From Phascolarctos cinereus (taxonomy: Eukaryota; Chordata; Mammalia; Diprotodontia; Phascolarctidae), in the NCBI RefSeq assembly GCF_002099425.1, contig NW_018344273.1, positions 837,001-901,000 of the forward strand: DNA of 64,000 nt. Reading direction: 5' to 3'. How positions within the stretch are numbered: the stretch's first letter is position 1; the number at the start of each line of letters is the position of its first letter. The notes beneath the pieces are model-generated. The model saw only the letters and a program-made list of their open reading frames with translations. It searched no databases and had not been told where the DNA came from. Below are positions 1 to 10,734 of the stretch, one piece after another. Made by a program: the position numbers and the translations under genes.

Positions 1-142
1 CCTTTGACTGAATCCAAACTTTCCAGAACAAATCCCTTTCATAAAAGGTTTTGTTCCGTAAAATGTGGATTCGGTCAAAAGACCACACCTGAGGACCTAG
101 AGGGCCACATATGACCTCTAGGCTGCAGGTTCACCACCCCTA
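1..142. mobile_element. hAT-like non-autonomous DNA transposon (MITE), cut by window edge
   Basis: This is the right-hand part of an element whose second copy lies at 2,309-2,593. It holds a palindromic core (ctttgactgaatcc near the left edge, ggattcggtcaaa near 66) and an end reading ggctgcaggt...caccaccccta, close to the reverse complement of the left terminus cagggGtgggg of the other copy. The left terminus is outside the window. The hAT assignment rests on the terminal sequence type and on the 8-bp target duplication seen at the other copy. Confidence 0.6.
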
Positions 143-240
143 ACTCAGCCATTGCTAGCATTCAGAAAAGTAAATATTCGCTAGACTACAGTGCTGAGAT
201 TGAAAGAAGCCATCAAGCAAATCAGTTTGTAGTCATTTAA

Positions 241-507
241 GGCAGCAAGGTGGCACGGTAGATATATACTGGGCCAGAAGTCAGGAAGACCCAAGTTCAA
301 ATCAGGCTTATATTACACTAATTAGCTGTGTGACCCTGGGCAAGTCACTTTACTTCCACCTGTTTCAGTTTCCTCGACTGTAAAACAGGTAAAATAGTAG
401 CATCTACCGTGCAGGGTTGTTATGAGGAGCAAATAAAATTGTAAAGTGCTTAGCGCAGTGTCTGGCACATAGTAAGGACTTAATAAGTATGTATACCCTT
501 CCTATTT
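241..507 (+). repeat. MIR/THER-like CORE-SINE with L2-type tail
   Basis: It begins ggcagcaaggtggcacgg, carries the CORE segment tgtgtgaccctgggcaagtc, then tttcctcgactgtaaaa. It ends with the L2-type tail (gcttagcgcagtgtctggca followed by a cttaataag end). Nearly full length. Family placement is from recalled consensus features. Confidence 0.8.
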
Positions 508-767
508 AGATATGGGTACTGAAAATTCTTCTGCTTGCTTTATATCCATGTTATTTATCCTGCTATAAAGCTTTGATTGTTATTTGATCTGATCTGTCAT
601 AGAAATTCATTGGAATGGATACTTAAAGCTGGAATTTGTATAGAACATGTCCCAAAATAGCATACCAAACCCAAGAAGAGGTTCTAATGCTATGTGGGTA
701 TTTGAGGAAGCTACGAATCAGTATTTGATTCAAAGAAAAAAATTTTTTTAATTTTTTAATTTATTTT

Positions 768-904
768 TAGGCAATTGGGGTTAAGTGACTTGCCCAGGGT
801 CACACAGCTCGTAAGAGTCAAGTGTTTGGTCTGAGGTTGAATTTGAACTCTGGTCCTCCTGACTTCAGGGCTGGTGCTCTATCTACTGTATCACCTAGCT
901 CCCT
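768..904 (-). repeat. Short marsupial CORE-SINE (SINE1/WSINE1-like)
   Basis: The reverse complement starts with the agctaggtga type head, contains the CORE motif (gtgaccctgggcaagtcact) and ends in caattgcct plus an A-rich tail. It is flanked by a direct repeat (aaagaaaaaaattt at 732-745 and again at 905-919), as expected from L1-mediated insertion. The poly-A nature of the repeat makes its exact length uncertain. Confidence 0.85.
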
Positions 905-1861
905 AAAGAAAAAAAATTTAGAATGCCTAACAACACCTAAATATAATTAGTGCTGTAACTGTACCATTTTGCTGTTTGTTCAAAAAAAAAAACCCAAAAT
1001 TGCTTAATAGAACCCAAGTTTCCCTTAAGATTGGATATAGATTTTTCTCATTCCCTTCAAGCCTTTCCTTAATTTGAGTAGTCCTAGAGTTGTCTATACC
1101 TCTTAGATTTTCAATAGCTTCATACACAAGGTGAACTTTGATTTCTATCAAGAGACCTGGCAGCATTCAACTTAATAAAAAAAGAAGGCAGCTGATTTTC
1201 TTAATTCTTTCTCAACTAGCTCCGAGTATGAGAATTTCTGTCTTGTTCTCTGTCCCGCTACTGTATCTTTTCTCATTTTATGGCAAAGCAGAAATAAAAG
1301 GGACAATACCCAGTAGAGGATAGCCTCTAGTCCACAGGAAACCTATGATTGCCTGCTGTTGTTCAACTGGTAAGCTTCTCGGTAGTCCCATACTGTAATA
1401 CTCCAGATCCATTAATCAGGTTAATATTTGGCTACTAGGTTTTTTAAAGATTAATTTATTTGCATCTACATAACATGCTTTAAAATTACTCATTAAAAAC
1501 TTCCCTGTGACACACTAAAACTCCTTTGAAATGCCTTGACCTTTTCACACAGACTTGTGTTTTTGTTGGAATGTTTATAAAGGAGCTTGGAATGAAAGAT
1601 GACAACAGTCTACACTAGAAATTAATTTTTTAAACAACACACCACACCAAAGTGTTGCCATGCATTTGAGATTTGAGAATGAAACATAATTTGCACTCCA
1701 AAAAAAGGTGTACTTTATGGAACCAAAACAAAGGATAGAGGACCTGGGTGAGTGTGTGAAGGAGCTCATCGTGCAGATTCCGAATATCATGACATGCACC
1801 TATTCACAAGTATCCCCTGAATCCTAGGGAGAGAGGTAAGGAATACACTTTATATCAGGTC

Positions 1862-2085
1862 GTTGTGGAGAGTGGAGAGGGTGCTGGGCCTGGAGTTAGG
1901 AAGATGTCTTCTTGAGTTCAAATCTGGCCTAGGATGCTAATCAGCAGTGTGATCCTGGGCAAGTCACTTAACCCTGTTTGCCTTGTGTAAAATGAGCTAG
2001 AGAAGCAAATGGTGAACCACTCTAGTATCTTTGCCAAGGAAACCCCAACATGACTTAAACTACTGAACAACAACAATAATTAAAT
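1862..2085 (+). repeat. Mar1-like CORE-SINE with BovB/RTE-type tail
   Basis: A tRNA-like head (gtggagagggtgctgggcct) is followed by the CORE motif gatcctgggcaagtcactta. The tail (agcaaatggtgaaccactc, then ttgccaaggaaac) resembles the BovB/RTE 3' end in antisense phrasing, and it closes on an (AAC)n stretch. Such a tail points to mobilisation by an RTE-type LINE. Confidence 0.7.
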
Positions 2086-2308
2086 TTCAAGTTAGTCTAG
2101 AGAGCATACGTAAATTTAAGAAACTCAGCACTGTTTTGTTTTGTTTTTAATTGCTTGAGTCAGCATAAGCTCTGAATAAAAACCATTTTTTTTACATTTT
2201 GCTACAAAAACTTGGAATATTAATAATTCACACTGAAAATACTATAATGTAAGCACTTTGAGGGTAAGGACATCTCACTTTTGTAATTGTAGCCCTAAGT
2301 GCCTATAC

Positions 2309-2593
2309 CAGGGGTGGGGAACCTGCTGCCTGGAGGACCACATGTAGTCCTCTAGGTCCTCAAGTGGAGCCCTTTGACTGAATCCAAACTTCACAGAACA
2401 AATCTCCTTAATAAAAGGATTTATTCTGTAAAACTTGGACTCAGTCAAAGAGTCAAACTCAAGGACAGGTTTTACTGAACAAATCCTTTTATTAAGGGGA
2501 TTTGTTCTGTGAAGTTGGGATCCAGTCAAAGGGCTTCACTTGAGGACCTAGAGGACCACATGTGGCCTTGAGGCTGCAGAGTCCCCTCACCTA
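2309..2593. mobile_element. hAT-like MITE with duplicated palindromic core and 8-bp target duplication
   Basis: The left end caggggtgggg is the imperfect inverse of the right end cccctcaccta. The flanks are gcctatac (2,301-2,308) and gtctgtac (2,594-2,601), matching at 6 of 8 positions, which fits the 8-bp target duplication of hAT elements. The interior is unusual. The palindrome made by ctttgactgaatcc and its inverse occurs as two successive units (about 2,371-2,450 and 2,455-2,541) rather than one. No transposase is encoded, so movement would have needed a factor from elsewhere. Confidence 0.75.
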
Positions 2594-2699
2594 GTCTGTA
2601 CTATTCTAAGCTCATACTAAGTACCTAATAAATGCTTCCTAATTGATTAATTGTTTGATTACAGAATGGACAACACCAAGTTGGTTGTAGGGTAAAATT

Positions 2700-3240
2700 C
2701 TGAATACTGAAAGTCAATTTTCATTTGACTCAGTAAGAAGAAAAAAATACATTTTTGCAAAGTAGTCATAATGAGCCATTTTGGTAACAGGGTCAAGCAA
2801 ATTTAAACCTGCCTTTAAAGGAATTTGGTGATTTATCCTGTGAAAATAATACGAAAGCAGCTTAAATTAATTTTATTGAGCAGGATAAGATATATCAAGA
2901 TAATGTTTTTGAATGAAAGATAGAAACCCTGATATACTGGACCTCATAAGTTACCTCCCCCATCCCTCCACCCCGAGGGAAAGAATAAAGCCACTACTGG
3001 GAAAGCTGCCATTAGAAAAGTGAAAAAGGCAAGGGGTACTGAAGGAGAAATTTAGCCAGTCATATGAAATAAAAGTAAATAAACACAATTAATAAATAAG
3101 ATAATAAAATAAAAAGAAGCCATCTTGTAGCTTCTGGGTTTAAATTATTCTGGCTAACTTGCAACTAGGTTATTTCTAACTTGCTGAAAAGGTGAAAATA
3201 TAGTCAAAATGAAAGCATAATTTTTTTAATGCACCCTATT
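2700..3240. repeat. Downstream flank of OR copy 1, paralogous to 25,190-25,610
   Basis: Short matching blocks appear in the same order in both intervals: an aatga(g)ccattttggt block, a cctgtgaaaataat block, then gaaagaataaag versus gaaataataaag, and a tagcttc block near the end. The similarity is interrupted and old. No gene is visible here. It marks one side of the segmental duplication that made the OR copies. Confidence 0.6.
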
Positions 3241-3479
3241 TAAAAAAATCATCCTATATTTTTGCCCCTTAAATATCAGTGCCCAGGGCCAAAGTTCCAC
3301 TTATCTCACCTCAGTTACAGGATTAAGGGCAAAAATATACATTATATTGGGCTTTTTAAATTTTTTAAAAGCACCCAACTTATGGGGATGTAGGGAGCAT
3401 CAACAGAGAAAAGGTACATAAAGTTCTTGGTAAACTGTAAAGCATTAGATATGATTTAATTGGAATGTGTATATATGTA

Positions 3480-3651
3480 CATAAAAGTCTGTACACACAC
3501 ACATGTATATATATATATATTATATATACATACACATACTACATAAGTAAATACACATACACATTTACATGTATATGAAATATAGGTGGACATTTTATAT
3601 ATGTGTGTATATGTGTGTGACAGTACACATGTGTGCATGTATGTATGTATG
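3480..3651. repeat. Compound (CA)/(TA)/(TG)/(ATGT) microsatellite directly 3' of the OR copy 1 stop codon
   Basis: Alternating acacac, atatat, gtgtgt and tgtatgta runs fill this interval and stop exactly at the receptor's stop codon. Short ORFs read through it are low-complexity artefacts. Confidence 0.9.
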
Positions 3652-4584
3652 TTATTGTGCTTCTTTTGTGCAGAGAAGTCTCTTGATGGCTTCCTTCATG
3701 TCCTTGTTCCTCAAACTATAGATAATAGGGTTAAAAAAGGGAGAAAAGACAGCAAACATCACTGCAATGGCTGTGTCCCAGAATGGAGGGTAAGTAGCTG
3801 AAAAACGTAGATACATGAGTCCCACGCTGCCAAAGAACAACAGAAAGACAGAAAGGTGGCTGGCACAGGTGGAGAAAGCCTTTTGGCGACCCTCTGTTGA
3901 GGGTATCCTTAGGATCACAGTGATAATTCGAATGTAGGAGTGGGAGATGATTAGGGCAGTAGAAAGGATGGCAATAGCATGAATTATATCTTGCACCAGG
4001 ACCATGGAGGTATCTTTGCAAGCTAAGTTCAGTATAGGGGCAAAGTCACAGAAGATCTGATGAATCTGATTGGAGCCACAGAAGGGTAGGGTGGAGATCC
4101 ATGCAATCTCAGGGAGTAAGATAAGGAAGCCAAAGACACAAGAACCAATGTTCAACAGAGTGCAGAGCCTGGGCGTCATTATGGTTGGGTATCTGAGGGG
4201 ATTACAGATAGCAATGTACCTGTCGATGGCCATAAGCATCAGCAGGATACCCTCAGTGTTTCCAAGTGAATGGAAGAAATACATCTGTAGGAGGCAACCA
4301 GTGAAGGAGATGGTCTTCTGGTCACTGACCAGGTTTGAGAGCATCTTAGGGATTGTGGCTGTGGTGTACCAGATCTCTAGGAAGGAGAAGATGCTGATGA
4401 AATTGTACATGGGGTTATGGAGGCGGGCATCCAGCCTGATAGCAATGAAAATCATGAGGTTCCCGGTGACAATGAACAGGTAGATGAGGAGCAAAGGGAT
4501 GAAGAAGAGGAAGCCCCTTTCCTGAAACCGAGGGAATACAGAGAAGATAAACTCCGTCACCATTGACTGGTTCTTCTTCTCCAT
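3652..4584 (-). CDS. Intact class II olfactory receptor, OR6K-like
   Basis: A single-exon seven-transmembrane odorant GPCR of 310 residues, normal for the family; it would signal through Golf in the cilia of olfactory neurons. Visible landmarks, in order: an N-glycosylation site NQS at residues 5-7; GNLMIF in TM1; LHNPMY before TM2 (the usual motif is LHTPMY); the conserved Cys in TISFTGC before TM3; MAIDRYIAIC at the end of TM3 (class II receptors usually read MAYDRY); FCDFAP in extracellular loop 2; KAFSTCASHL in TM6; and NPIIYSLRNKD ending TM7. The stretches MAIDRYxAICNPLRYPTIM and PFCGSNQIHQIFCDF resemble my recollection of human OR6K receptors, hence the subfamily call. I start at the ATG at 4,584. 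The open frame continues upstream only through a non-ATG stretch that is a splice-acceptor tract. Two broken paralogues lie at about 26 and 53 kb on the same strand. Confidence 0.93.
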   Translation of the reverse strand: MEKKNQSMVTEFIFSVFPRFQERGFLFFIPLLLIYLFIVTGNLMIFIAIRLDARLHNPMYNFISIFSFLEIWYTTATIPKMLSNLVSDQKTISFTGCLLQMYFFHSLGNTEGILLMLMAIDRYIAICNPLRYPTIMTPRLCTLLNIGSCVFGFLILLPEIAWISTLPFCGSNQIHQIFCDFAPILNLACKDTSMVLVQDIIHAIAILSTALIISHSYIRIITVILRIPSTEGRQKAFSTCASHLSVFLLFFGSVGLMYLRFSATYPPFWDTAIAVMFAVFSPFFNPIIYSLRNKDMKEAIKRLLCTKEAQ

Positions 4585-4600
4585 ATCACTGGCAGAATCA

Positions 4601-4625
4601 CCTGTGAGGGGAAGAAAGAACAAAT
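4601..4625 (-). other. Candidate 3' splice site upstream of the OR copy 1 start codon
   Basis: On the minus strand a pyrimidine-rich run (ttctttcttcccctcacag) ends in AG at 4,603-4,602, leaving a 17-base leader before the ATG. Mammalian OR coding exons are usually preceded by one or more non-coding exons. The same tract and 17-base spacing occur at OR copies 2 and 3 (acceptor AG at 27,312-27,311 and 53,578-53,577). The upstream exon itself was not located. Confidence 0.6.
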
Positions 4626-4736
4626 ATGGCTCCCCACATCAGAATGCCAGTCTTTGGGTCTATCTTAAAACACAAATTAATGCCATCCTCTTCTCTTCCC
4701 CACCTCCAATTTGCTCAGTGCTTTAAATTCATATGA

Positions 4737-5240
4737 ATTAGAGTTTAGGAGGGATCTCAGAAATTATCATGAGCCCTTCCATCTTTTGCTTTTCGTTTGT
4801 TTGTTTGTTTGTGAGGCAATCGGGATTAAGTGACTTGCCCAGAGCCACACAGCTAGTAAGTGTCAAGTGTCTGAAGTCAGATTTGAACTCAGGTGCTCCT
4901 GACTCCAAGTCCAGTGCTCTATCCACCAAGCCACCTCGCTGCCTGTGATCCTGTGATCACTTTAAGGTTCACAAAGTGCTTTTTATTCATTGTCCATTTT
5001 GTTCCTCATTACAACCCAGTGAAATAATTACTGTAGAGTGCTTAGCCCACAATACCTGGAGCATAGTAGACAATAAATGTTAATTCCCTTCCTATTTCTC
5101 CTCCCTCTCTCCTTGCTTACAGATAAGGAAAATGAGGAAATGTTTACAAGTAAGTAAAATGTCTGCTAGTAAGTATCAGAGGCAGGATTTATCAGTTCAG
5201 ATACCTTCTAACACCCAGTCCGGCTCTCTTTCCCCCGTAC
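4737..5240. repeat. Cluster of degraded CORE-SINE/L2-tail pieces with one short CORE-SINE (4,812-4,945, minus)
   Basis: 4,812-4,945 is a minus-strand short CORE-SINE (cttgcccagagccacacagc ... ccaccaagccacctcgctgc) preceded by a (GTTT)n tail. Around it lie older pieces: an L2-type tail near 4,958-5,080 (cacaaagtgctttttattca and a cataatacctggagcatag type end) and a MIR-like stretch in 5,110-5,240. Boundaries of the older pieces are soft. Confidence 0.65.
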
Positions 5241-6369
5241 ACTAGTTTCTTTCTCAAAGGGGTGAGGTGAACCATTCCTAAGGGTCCATTTAACTTGACA
5301 TCCTAAGAAAACTATAAGGCCTGGCAAGTCCTACAAACCAAAAAGAGGTATTAAATTCAGGCCTGTTAGGGCACTGTCTTGTCTTCTGTCTGGTAGTAAG
5401 AATCCTTAAGGCTGGAAGCTCAATGGGGAAGGCTGATTCCCAGCTGATGATTTTTTTTGGCCAATGACAATCATCAAACCATTTAATAAAGGCATGGTAG
5501 AGAGGTTGAGACCTGCATTGGTGTAGAAATCAAGACACTTAGGAAAACTTTCTAAATATAATCAGTATTTATAAACATTCATAAAAGCAGAATTTCCGGG
5601 GAAGTTAAACAGGTAAGCATCTATCTCAATAATCCAATAATTATATGAGCTGCAGAGCAGAGAGATCATTTGCCACAAAGCTTTTTCAATGAGAACAGAT
5701 GTTAGTCATAGGAGGTTCAAGATGACTCACAAGGCTTTCCCCAACCTGATCAGAGAACTTCTTTCGGCTCCAAGGGTCCTTTGGCTGGATATGTTTTACA
5801 ATCACAGAATCAACCAAAGCCAGAGACCTAGGATATTGCCTCCTAACTGTAACCACCCACATAATCTGATCTGTGTCTTCTTAAAGCTTTCTATACCTTA
5901 GCCCCACAAGTAATATCCTCCCTTCAGGAAAACTTCATTTTCTGACACAGTAGCTCTCTCCAATGGCTCTGACTATCCCTCTAAAGACAAAACTCACCAG
6001 TAGTTCTACTCACATTCACCTCTGCCAGGTAGCATGAGCACTTTCTCCTCTCCTGCTTCCTTGCATGGCTGATGTCTTTGTATCCCACTGACAGTGGAGG
6101 ATTATAGCACTTTATCAGAAAACAGTAGGATTAAGAAAATTGTCTCTATTGGGGATTTTTTCCCTGATGACTACAGTTGCAAAGAAAAACAGTTCTCGTC
6201 TCACATGGAGTCTATTAGGATGTCTATTTGCACAGAGGTAGGCTTTCCTTTTATTACATCCCCAGTTCTCAACGAAGTCAGGAGAATAAACAAGAGTAAA
6301 CATCCAAACCAAAGATTTTTTTTTGGTGGTTTCTGGCTCTGTCTTTCTCACTCACTGTCCCCTACATGA

Positions 6370-6655
6370 CAACCCTTCTTGTCTGTCCATAAAGACTGAA
6401 CTAAAATGTTACTTCCTATATCATGCCCTTTCTAATCACCCTTAGAAGGGGTCTTCTAATCCTAGAACTTGATTAGCATTTTCAACTCTCTTGCACATTT
6501 ATCACATCTTATTTTTCATTAAAATTACTTGTGTACTTGTATTATCCATCTTTGACTATATGCCCTAGAAGTCAGGGATCTGGCACTGCTTAAACATTAT
6601 CTTTCTCTAGCACATTCTCAAGCACATTGTAGCTGCTTAATAAATGTTTATTCAA
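6370..6655 (+). repeat. L2 LINE 3' end, shared with OR copy 2 flank
   Basis: A degenerate L2 3' region ending in the typical tail (gcacattgtagctgcttaat then aaatgtttattca). The equivalent stretch at 30,270-30,490 sits in the same position relative to OR copy 2, so the insertion predates the duplication. Confidence 0.65.
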
Positions 6656-6879
6656 TTCCAGTTGCTTCCTGGTCATGCAGTCTGGAATAGTAGAAACAGA
6701 AACAGATGGTGGTTCAGGAGCGAGGACTTTTGTAAATGCTTGTTGGATTGGTAGGATTCAATTGTAGCTGAATGACAGTATTAATTACATCTCTAATTAT
6801 CTGTGACTTTGGGTAAGTAATAGACTCTCCGAACTATCAACTCCTTGTCTAACTTAATCCATTCATTTTGTAGACAATC

Positions 6880-7075
6880 AAAGGATCATAGATTGAAAGT
6901 TGAAGGAATGTAGAGGAAATATTGTCTAACCTCTTCATTTTACAGATGAGGAAACTGAGGACTGGGCAAGTTAAGTGACTTGCTTAAGATTGCACAAATA
7001 GTGAGCTCCAGAGATGAAATTTGGACCAGGTTCTCTGATTCCAATGCCAGTGTTGTCTCCACTATGCAATAACTC
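6880..7075 (-). repeat. MIR-like CORE-SINE with CR1/L3-type end
   Basis: It contains ttttacagatgaggaaactg followed by a CORE-like stretch (aagttaagtgacttgcttaa) and a degraded head. The start (ggatcatagattgaaagttg) has the CR1/L3-type 3' end phrasing. Old and diverged. Confidence 0.7.
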
Positions 7076-9559
7076 TTATGTAACTATAAAAGTTGTTCTA
7101 TCATGATCATATTCAGTCACTTCTGAGGATGTCAATGTAATGGGCTTTTTTTTTTCTTTTTTATGTCTTGTAAAGTAAGATACTGACTAATGGAAGCTCT
7201 GTCTTCAGAATATGCTCAGCCTGCTCTATCTGCTGCCTGTACACACTGAAGAGGCTGGGGAGACTTTAAAAAAAGAAAAGGGGACATGTAATGGAAGGAC
7301 ACAGCTGACTGATATGAAGCATGTGTAGAAATTCTGTAACTCATTTCTGTCTGCTTTCCAGATGGTGAAGGGATGAACTGCTGCTTTTGGGAGGAGCCAA
7401 ATGCATTCAAAAGGCACTAAACCAATCAAAACAAGCCTCTTTGCTCTGGTCTTTCCTCTCTAGCTAGAGGGATGCCATAGATCTGGTAATGGTGTCCATC
7501 TACCGTCAGAGCAGGCAATAAGGGGGTACTTTGGAGAGGAAAGCTCTGAGGAAAATGGAGGGTCTAAGGACAAGGAATTTCTTCTCAGCAGGTCTTTAAT
7601 GAAAGCAAGAGGAGTGGATTGCTGAGATTGGTTCAAGAGTAGCACTTAGGTATTGGTAGGCAGAGTAAGAATTTCATGTTTTTCTACCCTGAAACCCAAA
7701 GCAGAGTTCTTGAAGTGGGGGAAGGGAGAAGAATCAGAGATCCCTGGCATCCCCCGAAGGAATCAGTACCCTAAGAACCAAACATAAGAATTTCCAGGGC
7801 CTGATGATGGGCAGCTGCCCAGAATTTCAGAGGTACTTCTTCTTCAAAGGAAACAGCCCTGGGACATTGCATTAATGCAATTTAATGTTATTGATCCATT
7901 ACTTATTGCTACTTTTAGTCTACTGTAATATTTTTTTTTCCTGGCATGATTATATATACAAATTTCAATACAAGAAGATTTTCACTGCATTACTTTTCTG
8001 GCTATCATTATTATTATCATTCATTTTATTTTTTGTTTATTAGTGAAAATAATTTTGTGATATCGAGGAGAAGGGTGTTAAAAGTCTCTTCTGGATACAA
8101 TAAATGCTGCAAGTCTCTGAGTTGGGGAGAGAAGATGCCTTGAACTTTTATGTCCCACTTGGGTGACCATTAATGTGGTCTATGAGCACACAACCCTGCT
8201 GTTTCTTTGGTCTCTGTTTTGTCTATTCTTTCTTGCGTTTAGGTGCAGAATATTGGCAATGGCTGTGAGCTTCAACAGGTCAGTAGAATGAGCCACCATG
8301 ATCCTGTGAGCCACAGTCCATCCCAGTTTGGTAGCCAAACCAGAAGATGAGTAGTGAATTCTCTGTGACTTGTTTAACCCAGCACAGATCAAAGACAGTC
8401 AAAAGTGTGAAAAATTAATTCATTCACTAGTTATGTCAAATTTGGAAATAAAATTGATATATCAGTCTTTTAATTTTGAGCCCACTTTACCCAGGGACTG
8501 AGTTGGTATAGGAGAGAGTTTGTCCCTATGTGTTGGAAGCAGATATTTGTAACTCCTGGTTTTGTTATATCTTCACAGTAATTGTCCTTTCATTAAAACA
8601 ACAACAACAACAATAACAACTAATTGATGTTAATTGGTTACATGGAAATGGGGTGCTAATCACTAGAATCTTAAAAATGAGAGGAAAATAGCCAAATCAG
8701 GGTTCTAGCTAATAACATTGGAGAAAGACACCCCTACTAGCCTTAGAGGGTGCCACTAGATGGAGATGGAAATAACTTAGCTCTAGAAACCTGACTGCTA
8801 ATATATGTGGGTTCAGAGAGAAAGTCCATGGTATAACTACAAAATTTTATTGATATCTTTTCCTTTTATGATATTTTCTTTTCCAAATATATCCTTTCTC
8901 CTTTCCTTACCCAACCAGTCTTTAAAAGGAATTTTAAAAATAAAGAGAAAAAGGTCAGAAAGACTAATTATTTAATCAACTATGGGTAATAGCATATTCA
9001 ATATTCTAGACGGATAGCATCTACCCCTGAAAATGAGAAGGTAGGTACATTTTTTGAGGACTAAAACTGGTCATCAAAGTTAGCCAGAATTCAGTTTCAT
9101 AAGTTTTGGGGAAAATGTTGAAGGAAGACCCCCCTGCTTCATATGAGAGGACATGACCTGCAGTTGTCTTTTGTGGAGGCTGAGGGGAAAGTCTCACAAA
9201 TGCAATACATTTTCATATTGTTGCACAAGTTTGGGAGGTGCAAAATTATAACTTTACGAGCCTGTCACCTGCCACCTTGTACTTAATGCTTAGTTATCTA
9301 GAGATAGACTATAAAAAAGGTAAAGTCATCCCACTGGGTAGTGGTATTTCTTGCCCATTCTCCAGAGGAGACAGTAGGTTGATGTTTATGCTCTTCAGGA
9401 TCTGTGGAGAAAGAGAGAGAAAGAATCCTGAAGACATGATGATAAACAATTGCTTTGAAGGGGATCTGTTACAGTATGTAATTGAATGTCTCTGAATGAA
9501 AGGGATACCAGTTTGCTAAGACTTATGAAGTTTGGCAATTTCTGAAAAGTTCCATTCAT

Positions 9560-10345
9560 CTCCTTAGTGATGGAATTTTTCTCCATCAATGCCAGTAACA
9601 GGAGGCTTCTGGTTACCCTGGCCGGTGTAAGACACTGAGCCAGGATGCTCAATGAATAGAGGATTACAGCTGCAGAGAAGGCATAAATATCAACCCTTTC
9701 CCATATCAGTGTGAACCACTCCAGGATACAGATTGCCAAGTTGTTTCTGAATTCCCCATAGGGAAAATTTGAGTGATGGAGCAACCTTCCCAATGGTACT
9801 CCCATAACGGAAACTTTGGAGATTTTCAAGTATGCCTTTTCGTTTTCCTGTTACATTTTCTACTTTTACCTCATAGACGATGATATGGCCATGATCTCTC
9901 GGAAGTATACTAAGAATTAGTACATACCACAGAGGACCTCAGATATTAGGGAACTTAACAGCTGCTGCCTGATGAGCCGACTGAGCTTGTACAAAGGAAT
10001 GAGAAAGTACAAAGGTAGAATCTGTGGTCTTGTGGTATTATTACAAGCAGAATATGCTGATCATAAAATATCCCTGTATGTTATATTGCCCTGAGAGCAT
10101 AGCTCCGACCAGTATGTATGATTTTATCTACTCAGAGGGGAGTAGCATTAGGAGATGCATGGCCATGTCAAGGTTTATCTATCTACCCATTTAGCTAGCT
10201 ACCTTTCTAGAGTCAAATAGTGCTGTTACTGCCCAGTAGTTATTGCTACATGAGAAAATGTTTTCCCCTCTTGCTATGCAGTGACTAATGCACACAGCTC
10301 ACTACGAAGGGATTCCTCTATGTTATGCCTGCCAAGCTGAAGAGG
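9560..10345 (-). pseudogene. Unidentified protein-like remnant, minus strand (possible pseudokinase-like segment)
   Basis: The longest open stretch (9,395-9,829, 144 codons, no ATG) reads with protein-like composition over its first 80 codons and includes VDIYAFSAAVIL (codons ending near 9,678), reminiscent of kinase subdomain IX. An isolated HRGIPS (10,305-10,322) upstream in the transcribed sense recalls a degenerate catalytic loop, but it lies in another frame. I cannot link these pieces into an exon, and the resemblance may be chance. No repeat family explains the open stretch. Treat as an unclassified remnant; the coding direction is itself uncertain. Confidence 0.25.
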
Positions 10346-10531
10346 TTGCTGCAGACTCCAAGTTTCTGAATGGTTTTACTTTAGTAGATTGAAGGAGGAT
10401 AACTTTTAAATTTCAATGTTGTTTTTCCCGTGGTTGTCCCATCTGCTACTGTGAGAAAGAAACATTTTTCAGAGGCCCCACTTTTGGGATCCTTTGCATG
10501 AGATCAGACTGCTCATCAGGCAGCAGCTGAT
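9957..10531. repeat. Inverted-repeat-bounded segment of about 575 bp
   Basis: The 19-base word cagctgctgcctgatgagc begins near 9,959 and its exact reverse complement ends near 10,529. The similarity extends inward, less perfectly, for another 25 bases or so. This could be a MITE with short terminal inverted repeats or a local inverted duplication. I see no clear target-site duplication and no transposase. Confidence 0.6.
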
Positions 10532-10734
10532 TAGGTCTTTATGATTTTAAATCAGGCAAATATCCTATATAATCCTGATTCAAGGTTTTATTGGAAAAGT
10601 CTGGTAAATAAATGACCTTTGCATCCAGGAAACCCATCAACTGAGGACTTTGCTGAGCTTCATCAACAGAAAGTTTGTTAGTTCATGTATTCATTCATTC
10701 ATTTACTAATTCACTGATTTGTTCATTTATTTTC

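Larger units (their letters stand above)
5650..8830. repeat. Upstream flank of OR copy 1, paralogous to 29,610-31,340 and weakly to 55,840-56,410
   Basis: Matching blocks recur in the same order in both flanks: tactcacattcacctctgcc; agacagtgga/tgacagtgga; cactttat; caaatcaccctta versus taatcaccctta within an L2; and at the far end a block with gaaagacaccccta versus gaaagagacccctata. Promoter and non-coding first exon of the receptor would be expected in such a region, but I cannot place them. About 7,150-8,600 has no counterpart in the shorter copy-2 flank; it holds only weak ORFs and no recognised gene. Confidence 0.65.

Noticed and set aside
4070-4483. 137-codon plus-strand ORF
   Set aside because: It is the antisense shadow of the intact olfactory receptor at 3,652-4,584. 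The same applies to 26,893-27,192 and 53,285-53,602 over the other two copies.
8180-8392. 70-codon minus ORF as a gene or further exon
   Set aside because: It has no ATG start, no recognised similarity and no supporting splice sites, and it lies in the copy-1 flank section that has no counterpart at copy 2.
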